A stretch of DNA of 64,000 bases from Cellulomonas sp. Leaf395 (GTDB lineage Bacteria; Actinomycetota; Actinomycetes; Actinomycetales; Cellulomonadaceae), in the NCBI RefSeq assembly GCF_001424125.1, contig NZ_LMQI01000002.1, forward strand, positions 372,001-436,000, in the 5' to 3' direction. Below are positions 33,193 through 42,242 of this stretch, piece by piece. A model generated the notes under the pieces. The model did not search any database and had not been told where the DNA came from. It saw only the letters and a program-made list of their open reading frames with translations. A program made the translations under genes and the position numbers. Numbering within the stretch: the first letter of the stretch is position 1; the number at the start of each line of letters is the position of its first letter.

Positions 33193-35898
33193 GTGCTGGT
33201 CGGACGCGAGCTCGAACGGCAGGTCATCAGCAGGCTGGTGGCCTCCGCTCGCGTGGGTGAGAGCGGCACGCTGCTGCTGACCGGCGAGGCGGGGATCGGC
33301 AAGAGCGCGCTGCTCGAGGATGCTGCGTCGGCGGTTGGCGACGCGGGCATGCGGGTCTTGCGCGCGGCCGGGATCGACTCCGAGCGGGAGGTGCCGTTCG
33401 GTGGCCTGCTGCAGCTGCTGCGTCCCGTGCTGGACCATCTGGACGCCCTGCCCGCACCGCAGGCGGAGGCGCTGGGCTCCGCGCTGGCGCTCGTGCCGGG
33501 GTCCGGCGGCGAACGCTTCGCGGTCGGCGCGGCGGTCCTGAGCCTGCTGAGCCGCGTGGCCGAGGACGGACCCGTCGCGGTGATCGTCGACGACGCGCAC
33601 CTGCTCGACCCGCCGTCGGCGCAGGCGCTGTGCTTCGCGGTCCGACGCCTCACCGCCGACCCCGTCGTCGTCCTGCTCGCAGCGCGCGACGAACCGTCGG
33701 TCGTCCGCTCGGCCGGCCTCCCGGAGCTCGCGGTGGAGGCTCTCGCGGCTGCCGACGCCCAGGCGTTGGCGGGGCGGCTCGGCCACCGTCTCTCGCCCGA
33801 GGAACGCTCACGGCTGCTGGCCTCCGCCGGCGGGAACCCGCTCGCCCTGCTGGAGCTCACCGACGACGGTTTCGACGCCCTCCCGCCGGGCGCCCCCGTC
33901 CCGGTCCCGGCGTCCCTGGCTCGGACGTTCGCCCGCCGTGCCGACGCGCTCTCCGCGGACGCCCGCACCGCGCTGCTGGTCGCGGCAGCGGGGGGCAGCG
34001 ATCTCGCGACGGTCACCGCCGCCTGCGACCTGCTCGGCGTGTCCGTCGGCGACCTCGACGAGGCTGCGCGCGCCGGGCTGCTCACCGTCGACGCCACGCG
34101 GGTCACGTTCCGGCACGACCTGGTCCGCTCCGGCATCTACGCGGAGGCCGCGCCCGCAGCCCGACGCGCGGTGCACGCCGCCCTGGCGCAGGCGGTGCAC
34201 GCCGACGACGTCGACCGTCGGGCCTGGCACCTCGGGGAGGCGACCGCCGCGCCCGACGCGACGGTGGCAGGGGTGCTCGACGAGGCAGCCGCTCGTGCAC
34301 GGGCGCGGGGGGCGTGGGCGGTGGCGTCGGCCGGGTACGAGCGGGCCGCCAGGTTGAGCCCCGATCCTGCGCACCGCGCGCAGCGTCTGGTGTCCGCGGC
34401 GGAGAGCGCCTGGCGCGCGGGGCTGCCCGAGGCCGCGCTCGACCTGCTCGACCGCGCCTCCGGCCTCCCCCGGTCACCCGCCCTGCGCACCCGGGCCGCC
34501 GCGCTGGACGGCGCCGTGGCCGCGCGGACCGGGTCCGTCGAACGGGCTCGCGACGTCTTCCTGGCTGCGGGCACGCTTGCTGCCGACGACGACCCGGACA
34601 CCGCGGTCACGTTGCTGGCCGACTGCATCGCCGCGTGCCAGTTCGCGGGAGACGTCGCGGCGGCGGCGTCGGCCGCGGCGCTCATGGCCGGGCTGGAACC
34701 GCGCACAGCGCGAGCGCGGTGGGTCGGGTCGATGGCGACGGCCGTGGCAGGCATCCTGGCGGGACAGGGCGGTCCGGACCTGCTGCGCGCCGCCATGGCC
34801 GAGGTCGACGCGTTCCTCGACGACCCGCAGCTGGCGCCGTGGCTCGTGATCCTGCCGCTCTACCTGCGGGAGAGCACGGTGGGCCGCGACGTCATCCCGA
34901 CGGTCGTCGCCCACTCGCGGCGGCGCAGCGACATCGGCGGGCTCCCGCTCCTGCTGTTCTACGTCGCCCGGGACCAGGCGACCACCGACCGGTGGGACGA
35001 CGCCGTCGCCGGGTACACCGAGGCGATCCAGCTCGCTCGCGAGGCCGGGCAGGCCACCGACCTCACCGCGTGCCTGGCCGGGCTGTCCTGGCTCGAGGCG
35101 CGGCGGGGAGACGCAGACGCCTGTCGGGCCCACGCGCAGGAGGCCCTGGCGATCGCGGGCGAGCACCACCTCGGCTTCGTCCAGACCTGGGCGATGACGG
35201 CCCTCGCCGAGCTCGAGCTGGGCCTCGGCCACCCCGACGCGGCGCTCGAGCGTTTCCGGACGATCGACACCCTCCTCGCGGACCTCGGCCTGGTGGACGT
35301 CGACATCTCGCCCGCCGCGGAGATGGTCGAGGCCATGGTGCGTCTCGGCCTCTCCGACGAGGCGAGCGACCTGGCGGCGTCGCTGACCGGGCGCGCCGAG
35401 GTCAAGGGCCAGCCGTGGTCGCTGGCGCGTGCTGCCCGCGCGGCCGGCCTCACCTGCCCGGACCCGGACGTGGACGTGTGCTTCTCCGTCGCCCTCGCCT
35501 ACCACCAGCACACGCCCGACGACTTCGAGGCCGCACGCACCGAGCTGGCCTACGGCTCGCGGCTGCGCCGGATGAAGCGCCGCGTCGACGCCCGCCCGCA
35601 CCTGCGGACCGCCCTGGCCACCTTCGAGCGCCTCGGCGCGGTCCCGTGGGCCGACCAGGCCGCCGCCGAGCTGCGCGCGACGGGTGAGACCGCGCAACGC
35701 CGCAGCTCCACCGGGATCGACCTTCTGACGCCCCAGGAGCTGCAGGTCGCGCACATGCTCGCGGGCGGACGGACCACGCGAGAGGCCGCCGCGGCACTGT
35801 TCCTCAGCCCGAAGACGATCGAGTACCACCTGCGGAACGTGTACCTGAAGCTCGGGATCCGGTCCCGGCAGGAGCTCGCGGCCGCGATCCCGGGGTGA
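33193..35898 (+). CDS. large ATP-binding LuxR family regulator (LAL)
   Basis: A 901-residue LAL regulator. Walker A is GEAGIGKSALL (residues 31-41), Walker B is VAVIVDDAHLLD (about 129-140), the middle is helical TPR-like, and the C-terminal LuxR helix-turn-helix is LLTPQELQVAHMLAGGRTT onward (about 840-900) with LSPKTIEYHLRNVYLKLGI. GTG start lies 7 bases after TAGACT (33181-33186), so probably leaderless. It lies beside the methyltransferase-glycosyltransferase operon and could regulate it. A 32-bp repeat array starts at its stop codon. Confidence 0.88.
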   Translation: MLVGRELERQVISRLVASARVGESGTLLLTGEAGIGKSALLEDAASAVGDAGMRVLRAAGIDSEREVPFGGLLQLLRPVLDHLDALPAPQAEALGSALALVPGSGGERFAVGAAVLSLLSRVAEDGPVAVIVDDAHLLDPPSAQALCFAVRRLTADPVVVLLAARDEPSVVRSAGLPELAVEALAAADAQALAGRLGHRLSPEERSRLLASAGGNPLALLELTDDGFDALPPGAPVPVPASLARTFARRADALSADARTALLVAAAGGSDLATVTAACDLLGVSVGDLDEAARAGLLTVDATRVTFRHDLVRSGIYAEAAPAARRAVHAALAQAVHADDVDRRAWHLGEATAAPDATVAGVLDEAAARARARGAWAVASAGYERAARLSPDPAHRAQRLVSAAESAWRAGLPEAALDLLDRASGLPRSPALRTRAAALDGAVAARTGSVERARDVFLAAGTLAADDDPDTAVTLLADCIAACQFAGDVAAAASAAALMAGLEPRTARARWVGSMATAVAGILAGQGGPDLLRAAMAEVDAFLDDPQLAPWLVILPLYLRESTVGRDVIPTVVAHSRRRSDIGGLPLLLFYVARDQATTDRWDDAVAGYTEAIQLAREAGQATDLTACLAGLSWLEARRGDADACRAHAQEALAIAGEHHLGFVQTWAMTALAELELGLGHPDAALERFRTIDTLLADLGLVDVDISPAAEMVEAMVRLGLSDEASDLAASLTGRAEVKGQPWSLARAARAAGLTCPDPDVDVCFSVALAYHQHTPDDFEAARTELAYGSRLRRMKRRVDARPHLRTALATFERLGAVPWADQAAAELRATGETAQRRSSTGIDLLTPQELQVAHMLAGGRTTREAAAALFLSPKTIEYHLRNVYLKLGIRSRQELAAAIPG

Positions 35899-35993
35899 CG
35901 GGTCCACGTCGCGGCAGCCGCCGAGCGGCACGGGTCCGCGTCACGGCAGCCGCCGAGCGGCACGGGTGAGAGTCGCGGCAGCCGCCGACCGAC
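35898..35993 (+). repeat. three tandem 32-bp repeats
   Basis: Units 35898-35929, 35930-35961 and 35962-35993 share ACGGGT-N3-GTC-(G/A)-CGGCAGCCGCCGA followed by GCGGC or a variant. The array begins at the last base of the LuxR stop codon. Each unit can form a small GCGGCAGCCGC hairpin. Purpose unknown. Confidence 0.9.
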
Positions 35994-36034
35994 ACGGCCC
36001 GAGATGACCGCATGTGCGCGACGGATGATCCATC

Positions 36035-36065
36035 GGCGGCCGCCGCCTTGATGGCGGCGGTCGCC
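36035..36065 (+). terminator. GC-rich hairpin upstream of HNH gene
   Basis: A 13-bp stem (36035-36047 with 36053-36065, one mismatch) and a five-base TTGAT loop. It lies between the LuxR gene with its repeats and the next promoter. No U-tract; probable terminator for upstream transcription. Confidence 0.55.
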
Positions 36066-36139
36066 TCACGCCGCCCTCAACGGCGGGCTGTGGGCGGCTC
36101 AGCGCATGGCCTGTGGATATGTTTGTGCAGGTCAAAGCC

Positions 36140-36168
36140 TTGATCCGGCGCCTGCTACCACCTAGAAT
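36140..36168 (+). promoter_or_regulatory. near-consensus sigma-70 promoter
   Basis: TTGATC (36140-36145), 17-bp spacer and TAGAAT (36163-36168). The -10 ends 8 bases before the ATG at 36176, giving a leaderless mRNA. It is the closest match to consensus in the window. Confidence 0.75.
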
Positions 36169-36175
36169 CGTACAC

Positions 36176-37873
36176 ATGTTCGATGTGGAGGCGGGTGTGC
36201 GGGACGTGGCGGCGCGTGTACGGGACGCCACGTCCGAGCTCGCGTCCGCGTCCCGCTCCAGTGCGACCTGGACCGCCTCGGACCGGGCGTCGGTCCTCGG
36301 CGCGGTGCGTGCCGCGCAGGCCGCCCTGGCTGAGGCGCAGGGGTTCGTGCTCGTGGCGGACCGGGCCGCCGGAGACACCATGCGCACCGGGGACCGCACG
36401 TTCGAGGCGGCGCACGCGCGGGTGTCGCGGTCGGGGCTCGGTGAGGCGGCCCGGGCGGTGCGGCAGGCCGACGCGCTGGTCTCGATGGCCACGGTTGCGG
36501 CCGGCGTGCGGGACGGGTCGGTGCCGTTGGGGCACCTGGACGCGCTGGCCCGGGTCGCGGCGTCCTCCACCCCGGAGGTCGCCGCGGTGCTGCGCACCCC
36601 GCAGGCACAAGAGACCGTGGTGGCGATGGCGCGGTCCCAGTCCGGCCCGGACTTCGCCCGCGCTCTGGCCCGGTTTGTCGCCGCCAAGGATCCGGCCGGG
36701 TTGCAGGCGTCGCACGACGAGCAGCAGCGCGAACGGTTCTTCTCGATGTCGGCCCAACCGCACGGCGTGTTCCTCAAGGGCCGCCTGGACCGGGTCGCCG
36801 GAGAAACCCTGCGGATCGCGCTGGCCGCGATGGGCCAGTTCGGCGACGACACGCGCTCGCCAGGCCAAGCATGCGCGGACGCGTTGACCATGCTCGCGGA
36901 GAAGGTCTGCGCCGGTTCGACTCCGCGACGCGTCGTCGCGGAGTCGGGCGCGCACAGTGCCGGGCCGGTTGCCCGCGGCTCCACGGCCGCCGCCGGACCG
37001 CTGGTGGACAGCAGCACTGACCCGGCAGGCGAGAACTCCGCCGCGACGGTGGTCTCGGGCACGGTCAGCCGCCCACACCTGTCCCTGCTCGTCCCGGCCG
37101 AGACCGTCGCCGAGCTGATCGCCCACCAGCGCGCCCTCGACGCGGCGACAACGGCGCAGGACGACCGCACGGACGCGACCGCGACCCGTGGCACTACCCG
37201 CGGTGACTGGTCCCGCGACAGCTCCCGTGATGGTTCCCGTGATGGTTCCGCGGGCGTGACGGCTGGTGGGAGGGGACGCGGTGGCGCGGCTCCGGTGTGT
37301 GCGCCGATCGCGCTGCCCTGGGCTCCGGTCGTGCCGGCGACCCTCGAGGACGGGACGCCGGTGGCGATGTCGGAGCTGGCGCGGGCGTTGTGCGACGCCG
37401 AGATCACGCGGATCGTGATGTCCGCCGAGTCGCTGCCGCTGGACGTGGGGCGCACCAAGCGGCTGTTCACGACCGCGCAACGCCGCGCGGTGGTCGCCCG
37501 GGACGGGCAGTGCGTGTGGAACGGGTGCGACCAGCACGCCTCCCGGTGCGAGGTCCACCACGTGCGCTGGTGGGACCGCGACACCGGGCCAACCTCCGTG
37601 ACCAATGCCGCCCTCTTGTGCAAGCACCACCACAGCGAGACCCACCGCCTCGCTCTGAGCATCCAACGACTCGAGAAGCCACCGGGCTGGACACGACGAC
37701 AACTGGCCAGGGCCTCGGCCATGGAAGGCACGGACACCGGTGGGACAGGTCCCACCGGTGTCATCGGTGAGCCCGTCGAGTCCATCACCGGTCGCGAACC
37801 TCTGCGCTACGTCTTCCGCAACGGTCGCGGTCACATCATCAACTCCCCCAGTAGCGGCAGCGGCGTGCCGTAG
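36176..37873 (+). CDS. DUF222 and HNH endonuclease-domain protein
   Basis: A 565-residue protein of the 13E12-repeat (DUF222-HNH) family common in actinobacteria. The N-terminal two thirds is helical DUF222; a low-complexity Ser/Asp/Arg-rich linker (about 343-362, RDSSRDGSRDGS) follows; the HNH nuclease motif is CVWNGCDQHASRCEVHHVRWW and LCKHHHSETH (about 448-490, in pieces). Metal and catalytic His residues are intact. Biological role not established. ATG 36176 chosen from the promoter; the longer ORF from 36113 is rejected. Confidence 0.88.
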   Translation: MFDVEAGVRDVAARVRDATSELASASRSSATWTASDRASVLGAVRAAQAALAEAQGFVLVADRAAGDTMRTGDRTFEAAHARVSRSGLGEAARAVRQADALVSMATVAAGVRDGSVPLGHLDALARVAASSTPEVAAVLRTPQAQETVVAMARSQSGPDFARALARFVAAKDPAGLQASHDEQQRERFFSMSAQPHGVFLKGRLDRVAGETLRIALAAMGQFGDDTRSPGQACADALTMLAEKVCAGSTPRRVVAESGAHSAGPVARGSTAAAGPLVDSSTDPAGENSAATVVSGTVSRPHLSLLVPAETVAELIAHQRALDAATTAQDDRTDATATRGTTRGDWSRDSSRDGSRDGSAGVTAGGRGRGGAAPVCAPIALPWAPVVPATLEDGTPVAMSELARALCDAEITRIVMSAESLPLDVGRTKRLFTTAQRRAVVARDGQCVWNGCDQHASRCEVHHVRWWDRDTGPTSVTNAALLCKHHHSETHRLALSIQRLEKPPGWTRRQLARASAMEGTDTGGTGPTGVIGEPVESITGREPLRYVFRNGRGHIINSPSSGSGVP

Positions 37874-38003
37874 CACTCCCCGCCCGGCCACATCAGCCGT
37901 GCCGTCGAAACTCGTGGCAGAAGTGCTGTCGAGAACCTCCAAGCCCGTTCGAGGGGTGGGTGTACGGCCGGATCCGCCCGGCCGCCGGCACCGAGGAGTC
38001 ACG

Positions 38004-38840
38004 ATGTCCACCACGCCCAACCCGTCCACCTGGTCCACGACGCCCGCCGCGGCCACCTCGTCCGACTCGTCCACCGCGGCCACCGCTGCCGACTCGTCCA
38101 CCGCGGCCACCGCTGCCGACTCGTCCACCGCGGCCACCGCTGCCGACTCGTCGACCGCGCCCGAGTCGTCCACCGCTGGCACCGCGTCGAACGACTGCCC
38201 CGTCGACCCTGCCGTCCGCGTCACCCGGTCGCTGCTCGGCTACGGCGTGATCGCCGGTCCGTTCTACGTGGTCGTCTCGCTGGCGCAAGCGCTGACGCGT
38301 GAGGGTTTCGACCTGACCCGGCACGCGTGGTCCACGCTGGCCAACGGCTCGCTCGGCTGGATCCAGGTGGCCAACCTGGTCCTGACCGGGCTCATGGTCG
38401 GGGCGTTCGCGGTCGGTCTGCGGCGCGCGCTCGTCTCTGGTGCCGGGTTCCGCTGGGTGCCGCGGCTGGTGGCTGTGTTCGGTGCCGGGCTGGTGCTGGC
38501 AGGGATCTTCCGGGCCGACCCGGGGGACGGCTTCCCGGTGGGGTCGTCGGCTCCGACCGTCCCCAGTACCGACGGGATGCTGCACCTGCTCACGGCAGGG
38601 ATCGGGTTCGTCGCGCTGGCGGCCGCGATGATCGTCGTCGCACGGCGGTTCGCCTGGCAGCGCCGCCCGCTGGGTGCCGTGCTGTCGTCGGCGGCCGCGG
38701 TCGCGCTGCTCGGCGGGTTCGTCGCGATCTCGTCGGCACCTGGGACCGACGGGGTGCTGGCGTTCACGGCCGGGATCGTGGTCGCCTGGACCTGGGTGAG
38801 CGCCTTCGCCGTCGACACCTACCGCCGCACGGCGGCCTGA
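38004..38840 (+). CDS. DUF998 family membrane protein with repetitive N-terminus
   Basis: A 278-residue protein. The first 60 residues are Ser/Thr/Ala-rich and contain DSSTAATAA three times, encoded by perfect 27-bp DNA repeats. Six to seven membrane helices follow (about 75-275) with the DUF998 pattern HAWSTLANGSLGWIQVANL. Function unknown. ATG follows GAGGAG. Located 25 bp before the YCII gene of an ECF42-type group, so probably in the same regulon. Confidence 0.82.
   Translation: MSTTPNPSTWSTTPAAATSSDSSTAATAADSSTAATAADSSTAATAADSSTAPESSTAGTASNDCPVDPAVRVTRSLLGYGVIAGPFYVVVSLAQALTREGFDLTRHAWSTLANGSLGWIQVANLVLTGLMVGAFAVGLRRALVSGAGFRWVPRLVAVFGAGLVLAGIFRADPGDGFPVGSSAPTVPSTDGMLHLLTAGIGFVALAAAMIVVARRFAWQRRPLGAVLSSAAAVALLGGFVAISSAPGTDGVLAFTAGIVVAWTWVSAFAVDTYRRTAA
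38064..38158 (+). repeat. in-frame 27-bp tandem repeat
   Basis: Three identical units (38064-38090, 38091-38117, 38118-38144) encoding DSSTAATAA and a partial fourth. Length is a multiple of three so copy number can change without frameshift. Confidence 0.92.
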
Positions 38841-38865
38841 GCCGAACGACCGAGAGGACGAGACG

Positions 38866-39222
38866 ATGCGCTACTTCACCACGCTCCGAGTCACCGCTCA
38901 GCCCACCACTCCCCCGCCATCTGCCCTGATGGAGGCGATCATGGCTCTCGGCGCCGAGGCGACCGCGTCGGGCGCGCTGCTCGACACCGCGGGCCTCATG
39001 CCCAGCGCCGCCGGTGGCGCTCGCGTCCAGCTGGCCGACGGCACCCTGACGGTCACCGACGGGCCGTTCGCCGAGGCCAAGGAGCTGATCAGCTACGCGG
39101 TCTACGACGTGCGCTCGCGCGAGGAGGCCGTCGAGTGGGCGAGCCGGTTCCTCCGCCTGCACCAGGAGCACTGGGACGGCTGGGGCGGCGAGGTGGACGT
39201 GATGCGGGTCTACGAGCCGTGA
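38866..39222 (+). CDS. YCII/DGPF-domain protein, partner of ECF42 sigma factor
   Basis: A 118-residue YCII-fold protein containing the DGPFAEAKELISYAVYDV motif (about 64-81) that gives the DGPF name. In ECF42-type loci these proteins are encoded beside the sigma factor. Here it lies just upstream, separated by a repeat array. ATG follows GACGAGACG. Confidence 0.9.
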   Translation: MRYFTTLRVTAQPTTPPPSALMEAIMALGAEATASGALLDTAGLMPSAAGGARVQLADGTLTVTDGPFAEAKELISYAVYDVRSREEAVEWASRFLRLHQEHWDGWGGEVDVMRVYEP

Positions 39223-39236
39223 CACCGGGTGGTTGG

Positions 39237-39480
39237 GACGAGGTCGGTCGCGTGACCGACCGTGGCGGGCTCTCTCGCCCCGCCGTGACCGGCCGACGAG
39301 GGTCATTGGCATGACGGACCGTCACGGGCTCGCGCTCCGGACCGCCGGGACCGCAGGACGAGTGTCGGTCTCGTGACCAATCGTCGCGGGTTCGCGCACC
39401 GCAGCGCCGGGACCGCGCGACGAGAGTCGGTCGCATGACGGGCCCTCGTCGCGAGGTCGCGCACCGCACGGCCGAGACGG
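39237..39480 (+). repeat. four degenerate ~62-bp repeats running into the sigma gene
   Basis: GACGAG begins units at 39237, 39295, 39357 and 39419, spacing 58, 62 and 62 bp. Units share GACGAG-N-GTCGGTC...TGAC, then CGTCGCGGG, TCGCGCACCGCA and GCCGGGACC with small indels. The last unit includes the ATG and first codons of the sigma gene; earlier ones contain ATG or GTG at the same place. Confidence 0.8.
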
Positions 39481-40697
39481 TCTGGCGCATGGAGTCCGCC
39501 GCGGTGGTCGCCGTCGCGTCCCGGGTGGTCGGCGACGTGGGGCTCGGTGAGGAGATCGCGCAGGACGCCTTCGTCGCCGCGCTGGAGCAGTGGCCGGTGG
39601 ACGGCGTCCCACCGAACCCGGCCGGCTGGCTGGTCACGACCGCCCGCCACAAGGCCCTCGACCTGGTCCGCCGCCGGGGCACGTACGCCCGCAAGCTGGC
39701 CGAGGTCGGCCGGTCGATCGAGCGGGAGCAGCTGCACGAGGAGGTGCTGGGCGTGGGCGCAGGTCTGGACGACAGGATCGGCGACGACCTGCTCCGCCTG
39801 GTGTTCACCACGTGCCACCCGTCGTTGACCACCGAGTCGCGGGTCGCCCTGACGCTGCGGCTGCTGGGCGGACTACGGACGGACGAGGTGGCCCGCGGGC
39901 TCCTGATCAGCGAGGCGACGGCGGCGCAGCGGATCTCCCGCGCGAAGCGGACCCTGGCCCGTGAGGGGGTCGCGTTCGACCTGCCGGCCGCCGACCACAT
40001 GCCCGACCGGTTGGCGTCGGTGCTCGAGGTGGTCTACCTCGTGTTTAACGAGGGGTACGTCGCCACCTCCGGCGACTCGTGGGCCCGGCCCGAGCTGTGC
40101 CACGAGGCGGTCCGGCTGGCGCGCGTCCTGTGCGCGCTGCTGCCGGACGAGGCGTCGGTGCACGCCCTCGACGCCCTGCTCGAGCTGCAGTCGTCCCGTC
40201 TGACCAGCCGCGTGTCGGCCGCGGGCGACCCGGTGCCGCTGCTGGACCAGGACCGCCGATTGTGGGACCGCCTGCTGGTCCGCCGTGGGATGGCTGCACT
40301 GGAACGGGCGCACCGGCTCGGCGGGGCGCGCGGTGCCTATGCCCTGCAGGCGGCGATCGCCGTGTGCCACGCGAGCGCCGCCACGGCGTCGGACACCGAC
40401 TGGCCGCTGATCGCCGGTCTCTACGCGCAGTTGTCGACCGTGTCGCCATCGCCTGTCGTGTTCGTCAACCGGGCCGTCGCGCTCGGGATGGCCGGATCAC
40501 CTGCCGAGGGTCTCGCGCTGGTGGAGAGGATCGACGCGCTCGAGGGCTATCCGCCGCTCGAGGCCGCGCGCGGTCAGCTCCTCGAGCAGCTGGGGCGGGC
40601 GGAGGAGGCGGGCGACGCCTTCCGCGCGGCCGCGGCGCTGACGCGGAACGCGGGTGAGCGGTCGCTGCTGCTGCGCCGGGCGGACGCGCTCGGCTGA
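39435..40697 (+). CDS. ECF42-type RNA polymerase sigma factor
   Basis: A 420-residue sigma-70-family factor. Region 2 spans about 15-85 (EEIAQDAFVAALEQWP, WLVTTARHKALDLVRRR), region 4 about 125-180 (LRTDEVARGLLISEATAAQRISRAKR), and a long TPR-like C-terminal extension to 420 replaces an anti-sigma as proposed for ECF42. The DGPF protein just upstream supports this. ATG 39435 sits in a repeat unit; ATG 39489 is the alternative start. Targets probably include the DGPF gene. Confidence 0.9.
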   Translation: MTGPRREVAHRTAETVWRMESAAVVAVASRVVGDVGLGEEIAQDAFVAALEQWPVDGVPPNPAGWLVTTARHKALDLVRRRGTYARKLAEVGRSIEREQLHEEVLGVGAGLDDRIGDDLLRLVFTTCHPSLTTESRVALTLRLLGGLRTDEVARGLLISEATAAQRISRAKRTLAREGVAFDLPAADHMPDRLASVLEVVYLVFNEGYVATSGDSWARPELCHEAVRLARVLCALLPDEASVHALDALLELQSSRLTSRVSAAGDPVPLLDQDRRLWDRLLVRRGMAALERAHRLGGARGAYALQAAIAVCHASAATASDTDWPLIAGLYAQLSTVSPSPVVFVNRAVALGMAGSPAEGLALVERIDALEGYPPLEAARGQLLEQLGRAEEAGDAFRAAAALTRNAGERSLLLRRADALG

Positions 40698-40704
40698 GCA
40701 CGGT

Positions 40705-41556
40705 TCAGCCGGCGACGACCACCCGGATCTCGTTGTTCCACGGGTCCTCGAACGCCAGCACGCGACCGTCGTCGCGGGTGGCGATCCCGCGGCCGGCCAA
40801 CCGGGCACCGAGGGCGCCGCGCTCGTCGTCGGTCGGCAGCTCGATGGTGACCTCGCCCAGGCCGAGCGCGGGCCACCGACCCTGCGCGCCGCGGCTCTGC
40901 CACGTGTTCATCGCGAGGTGGTGGTGATAGCCGCCGGCGGAGACGAAGAGCGCCTGCGTGCCGTACTCGGCGGTGACCTCGAAGCCGACGGTGTCGACGT
41001 AGAACTCGTGAGCGGTGGTGATGTCGCCCACCTTGAGGTGGACGTGACCGACGGCGGCGGCTCCCTCGAGGACGTCGGGGTCGACGAGGTTGTCCCGCAG
41101 GAACCCGTTCGGGTCGAGGTACTCGGTGGCCATGGCGACGCGGCCGTTCTCCCAGCCCCACTGCTCGCGCGGCCGGTCCCAGTAGAGCTCGACGCCGTTG
41201 CCCTCGGGGTCGTCGAAGTAGAGCGCCTTGGACACGAGGTGGTCGGAGCTGCCGGTGAACGACGACGGGAAGTGCCGGGCGACCGAGTACACCGAGGACG
41301 CCAGGTCGCTCTGCTCGCCGAACAGGATCGCGGTGTGGAACAGCCCGGCTGCGGACGACGGGGCGTGCTTGAGCAGGGGCGTGTGCTCGAGCACAACCGA
41401 CGGGACGCCCTGCCGGCCGAGGGTGACGCGGTCGCCCTCCTGCCCGAGGACGCTCAGGCCGATGCCGCGCGCGTAATAGTCGGTCATGGCGTCGAGGTCG
41501 CCCACCTTGAGGGTCACGGCGCCGACGTCGGTGCGGGCGTCGAGGATCTCGTTCAT
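40705..41556 (-). CDS. VOC family extradiol-dioxygenase-like protein
   Basis: A 283-residue protein with two vicinal-oxygen-chelate modules (about 10-135 and 150-280). Candidate metal ligands: His in FHTAILFG (about 73), His in GHVHLKVGD (about 170) and Glu in NEIRVVVAG (about 276). Resembles CatE/catechol-2,3-dioxygenase of Bacillus type. Substrate not known. Start coupled to the upstream reductase stop (ATGA). Confidence 0.87.
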   Translation of the reverse strand: MNEILDARTDVGAVTLKVGDLDAMTDYYARGIGLSVLGQEGDRVTLGRQGVPSVVLEHTPLLKHAPSSAAGLFHTAILFGEQSDLASSVYSVARHFPSSFTGSSDHLVSKALYFDDPEGNGVELYWDRPREQWGWENGRVAMATEYLDPNGFLRDNLVDPDVLEGAAAVGHVHLKVGDITTAHEFYVDTVGFEVTAEYGTQALFVSAGGYHHHLAMNTWQSRGAQGRWPALGLGEVTIELPTDDERGALGARLAGRGIATRDDGRVLAFEDPWNNEIRVVVAG

Positions 41557-42164
41557 GCCGTCAGCCCGAATCCGCCGGTCCACGACGTCTGCTCGGTTGC
41601 GGCGAGCGTGAGCTGCAGGAACCCGAACGCCTCGAGCTCGTGCGCACGCTTGAGCGAGCCGGCGTCGGCCGCGCGCAGCCCGCCCGCGGCGATCACGGCG
41701 GCCAGCTCGGCCTTGGCGTCGGCGTCGTCGCCCGCGATGAGGACCGTGGTCCGCTCGTTGCCCACCTCGCCGGTGGTGAGCGTCGCCGCGAAGGTGGTGT
41801 TGAAGGCCTTGAGCACCGAGGCGCCGGGCACGGCCTGCGCGATGACGGCGGCGGCGGAGCTGCCGGTCGGGACGACGAGGGAGTCGAACGTGGCGGAGTC
41901 GACCGGGTTGGTGATGTCGACGAGAACCTTGCCGTCCAGCTGGCCCTCGTACTGCGCGAGCACCTCGGCCACCGCGGCGTACGGCAGGGCGAGGACGACG
42001 ATGTCACCGGTGATCGGGTCACCCACCGTGCCGTGCTTCGCCCCGGGGATGGCGATCTTCAGAGGCGTCCGGGTCAGCACCTGCGCGTCGTTGCCGCCCG
42101 CGATCACCCGCCACGCGATGGCGGAGCCCATGTTGCCCGCTCCGACGATCGTCACCGTGCTCAC
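41553..42164 (-). CDS. NADPH-dependent F420 reductase-like oxidoreductase
   Basis: A 203-residue Rossmann protein of the F420H2:NADP family (NADP_Rossmann F420). The dinucleotide motif IVGAGNMGSAIAWRV is at residues 6-20, with LALPYAAV (about 58) and DITNPV (about 83). May transfer hydride between NADPH and a cofactor or be a ferric reductase-like homologue. GTG start follows GAGGAGGACGC. Divergent from marR with shared dyads; probably controlled by it together with the VOC enzyme. Confidence 0.85.
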   Translation of the reverse strand: MSTVTIVGAGNMGSAIAWRVIAGGNDAQVLTRTPLKIAIPGAKHGTVGDPITGDIVVLALPYAAVAEVLAQYEGQLDGKVLVDITNPVDSATFDSLVVPTGSSAAAVIAQAVPGASVLKAFNTTFAATLTTGEVGNERTTVLIAGDDADAKAELAAVIAAGGLRAADAGSLKRAHELEAFGFLQLTLAATEQTSWTGGFGLTA

Positions 42165-42186
42165 AGCGTCCTCCTCGATTGGTTGT

Positions 42187-42235
42187 CGCTACAAGTGTAC
42201 AGGAGATAGTTGTAGCGTCAAGTATTTGATACCGT
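42187..42235. promoter_or_regulatory. divergent promoters with MarR-type dyads
   Basis: CGCTACAA (42187-42194) and TTGTAGCG (42210-42217) are perfect inverted arms 15 bp apart; TACAAGTGTA (42190-42199) and GTATTTGATAC (42222-42232) are smaller dyads. Minus-strand promoter: TTGACG (42221-42216), 16-bp spacer, TACACT (42199-42194). Plus-strand -10: TACCGT (42230-42235), 8 bases before the MarR ATG. Confidence 0.65.
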
Positions 42236-42242
42236 CGATGTC

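Noticed and set aside
35898..35993. Possible CRISPR array at the 32-bp repeats
   Set aside because: Units are directly abutting with no spacers and no cas genes are present.
36176..37873. HNH protein as part of a mobile intron or homing element
   Set aside because: No inverted ends, intron features or reverse transcriptase; the DUF222-HNH family is usually chromosomal and multi-copy.
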